Positions 40,569 through 41,866 of a DNA stretch of 41,866 bases are shown here, in pieces. Every line of letters begins with the position of its first letter. Within the stretch, counting starts at the first letter, position 1. The position numbers and the translations under genes are program-made. Origin of the DNA: an uncultured Lachnospiraceae bacterium (GTDB taxonomy: Bacteria; Bacillota; Clostridia; Lachnospirales; Lachnospiraceae). Under the pieces are notes generated by a model. That model had not been told where the DNA came from, made no database searches, and saw only the letters and a list, made by a program, of their open reading frames with translations. The stretch is taken from contig CAJURQ010000033.1 of assembly GCA_910588955.1 (NCBI GenBank), positions 1 through 41,866 on the forward strand. Direction: 5' to 3'.

Positions 40569-41828
40569 ATGGGGATGGGGAAGGGTATGGAAAATACAAA
40601 AGCAAGTGCGGCAGACAATTTGTTTGCGCAGGAATTTGAAAAGATGGTCAAACAGCTGGCGAAAAGCGGCGGCGTTACGATAGAAGAACACAACCGCGCC
40701 CTGCTGGAACGCGCAAAGACGCTTTTTGGACTGGGGTATATCGGTCAAGATATTTACGAATTGTTGTGCGAGGCGTGCGAGTATCACGATTTGGGCAAGG
40801 CAAATCCAAAGATGCAGGAACGGCTGAAATCCCGTGAACTTAAGTTTGATGCGGATCGGGAAATTCCGCACAATGTACTGTCCATGTATCTGATGCCAAA
40901 AAATGCTTTGCCGGAGTATTATATTTTATTGTTTGCCGTGGGATTTCATCACGATTATGGGGATGTATTCCATCTGCTGGAGGATACGGAGAAGCGCAGT
41001 CTGGCGGAGGAACTGCTGGCACAGTGGGAGTGCGCCGGGCATCCGGGCAGGAAAGCGATCAAAGGAATAAAAAACTGTATTATGCAGCCAGAGATAAAAG
41101 AGAAAATGATTCTGGTAAAAGGTCTCTTGCATAAATGCGATTACGCGGCAAGCGGCGAGACGGAAATCGAATATAAAAATGATTTCCTGATGTGCAAGAC
41201 AAAACGGTTTTTTGAGAAAAAGGGCTTTTCCTATAATGAGATGCAGCAATTCTGTCTGGAAAGACAGGACGAGAATATCATGGTCGTGGGACAGACCGGC
41301 ATGGGCAAGACGGAGGCTGCGTTACTGTGGATTGGGGATCATAAAGGCTTTATCTTTCTTCCGGTGCGGACGGCAATCAACAAAATGTACGACCGGATCA
41401 GAAGAGAAATTATTGATGATGAGAGCAGTGACGGGATAGAAAAACAGCTCGGTCTTCTGCATTCGGATGCGGTTGCCAGACTGTTAGAGCAGCAGGAGAA
41501 GAAAACGCAGAAAATAGGGAGCATGGAAGGCGCATTATATCGGGAGATGGATGTGATCGCCTATCACAATCGGAGCAGACAGCTTGCCATGCCCCTCACC
41601 ATATCGACGGTAGATCAGCTGTTTGACTTTATTTTCCAGTACCAGACCTATGAGTTGAAGCTCGCCACACTGTCATACTCAAAAGTCGTGATCGATGAAA
41701 TCCAGATGTACGGCGCAGACTTGCTGGCGGATTTGGTCTTTGGACTGAAAATGATACGGGAGCTGGGTGGCAGAATTGCCATCACCACAGCCACACTTGC
41801 GCCTTTTATCAAGGGAAACACTGATTAA
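40569..41828 (+). CDS. cas3: Cas3 nuclease-helicase, truncated after motif III
   Basis: ATG 40569 (40587 is also possible). The HD nuclease domain looks complete: EEHNRALLERAKTL, ACEYHDLGKANPKMQ, IPHNVLSMYL, VGFHHDYGDVF and GLLHKCDYAASGE. The first RecA domain has Walker A VGQTGMGKTEAALLW (about 239-253), Walker B VIDEIQMYGADLL (DEIQ rather than the usual DE(A/I)H) and motif III ITTATLAPFIKG. The frame stops at 41828 after 419 aa. Full Cas3 is about 700-800 aa, so the second RecA domain and C-terminal domain are absent. As it stands, target DNA unwinding should fail. Confidence 0.85.
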   Translation: MGMGKGMENTKASAADNLFAQEFEKMVKQLAKSGGVTIEEHNRALLERAKTLFGLGYIGQDIYELLCEACEYHDLGKANPKMQERLKSRELKFDADREIPHNVLSMYLMPKNALPEYYILLFAVGFHHDYGDVFHLLEDTEKRSLAEELLAQWECAGHPGRKAIKGIKNCIMQPEIKEKMILVKGLLHKCDYAASGETEIEYKNDFLMCKTKRFFEKKGFSYNEMQQFCLERQDENIMVVGQTGMGKTEAALLWIGDHKGFIFLPVRTAINKMYDRIRREIIDDESSDGIEKQLGLLHSDAVARLLEQQEKKTQKIGSMEGALYREMDVIAYHNRSRQLAMPLTISTVDQLFDFIFQYQTYELKLATLSYSKVVIDEIQMYGADLLADLVFGLKMIRELGGRIAITTATLAPFIKGNTD

Positions 41829-41866
41829 TTCAAGTATTTCCAGATAATGTATGATAAAATGTAAGT
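41814..41866. mobile_element. possible edge of an insertion element interrupting cas3
   Basis: The last Cas3-like residues end near 41813. From 41814 (GGAAACACTGATTAATTC) the sequence becomes AT-rich and loses coding similarity in all frames. The GG start and CTGATTAATTC word resemble terminal inverted repeats of some insertion sequences. The opposite end and any transposase would be outside the window, so this is weakly supported. Confidence 0.3.

Noticed and set aside
1..41866. tRNA, rRNA or tmRNA genes
   Set aside because: I saw no cloverleaf with a TTCGANNC-type arm and no rRNA-like conserved stretch on either strand, but short RNA genes could be missed by eye.

Overview
The window reads as a chromosomal stretch of an anaerobic Firmicute, most likely a gut Lachnospiraceae. 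The clues are strong AGGAGG-type ribosome binding sites, sigma-A type promoters, and Clostridia-typical families: DUF3791, Uma2, COG2426, a COG4586/4587/3694 ABC exporter, a DUF285-repeat giant surface protein and a Cst-type I-B CRISPR-Cas. This is inference from gene content; no rRNA or other phylogenetic marker is present.

Left end (1-3300): an accessory patch of small unrecognised ORFs, a 0.9 kb gene-poor AT-rich stretch and one orphan 304-aa gene. It ends abruptly at a headless polysaccharide deacetylase, which marks an insertion or deletion junction near 3049. Next (3323-4701) is a small cassette, DUF3791 - DUF3237 - dcd, bracketed by two identical 42-bp repeats. Each repeat looks like a fused terminator and promoter. 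carB follows, then a small PH/GRAM-like protein and the remnant of a DUF4143-type ATPase.

Middle (8700-17820): a 1960-aa secreted DUF285-repeat surface protein lies behind a promoter whose spacer contains an uninterrupted run of 11 G, a good candidate for phase variation. After it comes a short independent transcription unit with its own promoter, a 25-aa hydrophobic ORF, several hairpins and a terminator, then a 133-bp palindromic element and a three-gene ABC-2 exporter operon.

18000-33980 holds mostly ordinary genes: nhaC-type antiporter, a propeller-like lipoprotein, acyltransferase 3, a GT2-TPR glycosyltransferase, hisC, COG2426, a GH20 hexosaminidase, a methyltransferase, hslO (Hsp33) and nadE. 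Two tandem-hairpin elements with the same geometry and compensating base changes sit after nhaC and after the glycosyltransferase gene.

Right end (34000-41866): a frameshifted pseudogene, an Uma2 gene, a membrane-anchored FMN-binding-like protein, and then a type I-B (Cst/Tneap) CRISPR-Cas operon in the order cas6 - cas8b/cst1 - cas7/cst2 - cas5 - cas3. cas8b carries an internal start with a perfect Shine-Dalgarno sequence, predicted to give a separate Cas11 small subunit. Cas5 is enlarged by a coiled coil. cas3 stops right after helicase motif III, 38 bp before the window ends, at a sequence that may be the edge of an insertion element. No CRISPR array and no cas1, cas2 or cas4 are inside the window.
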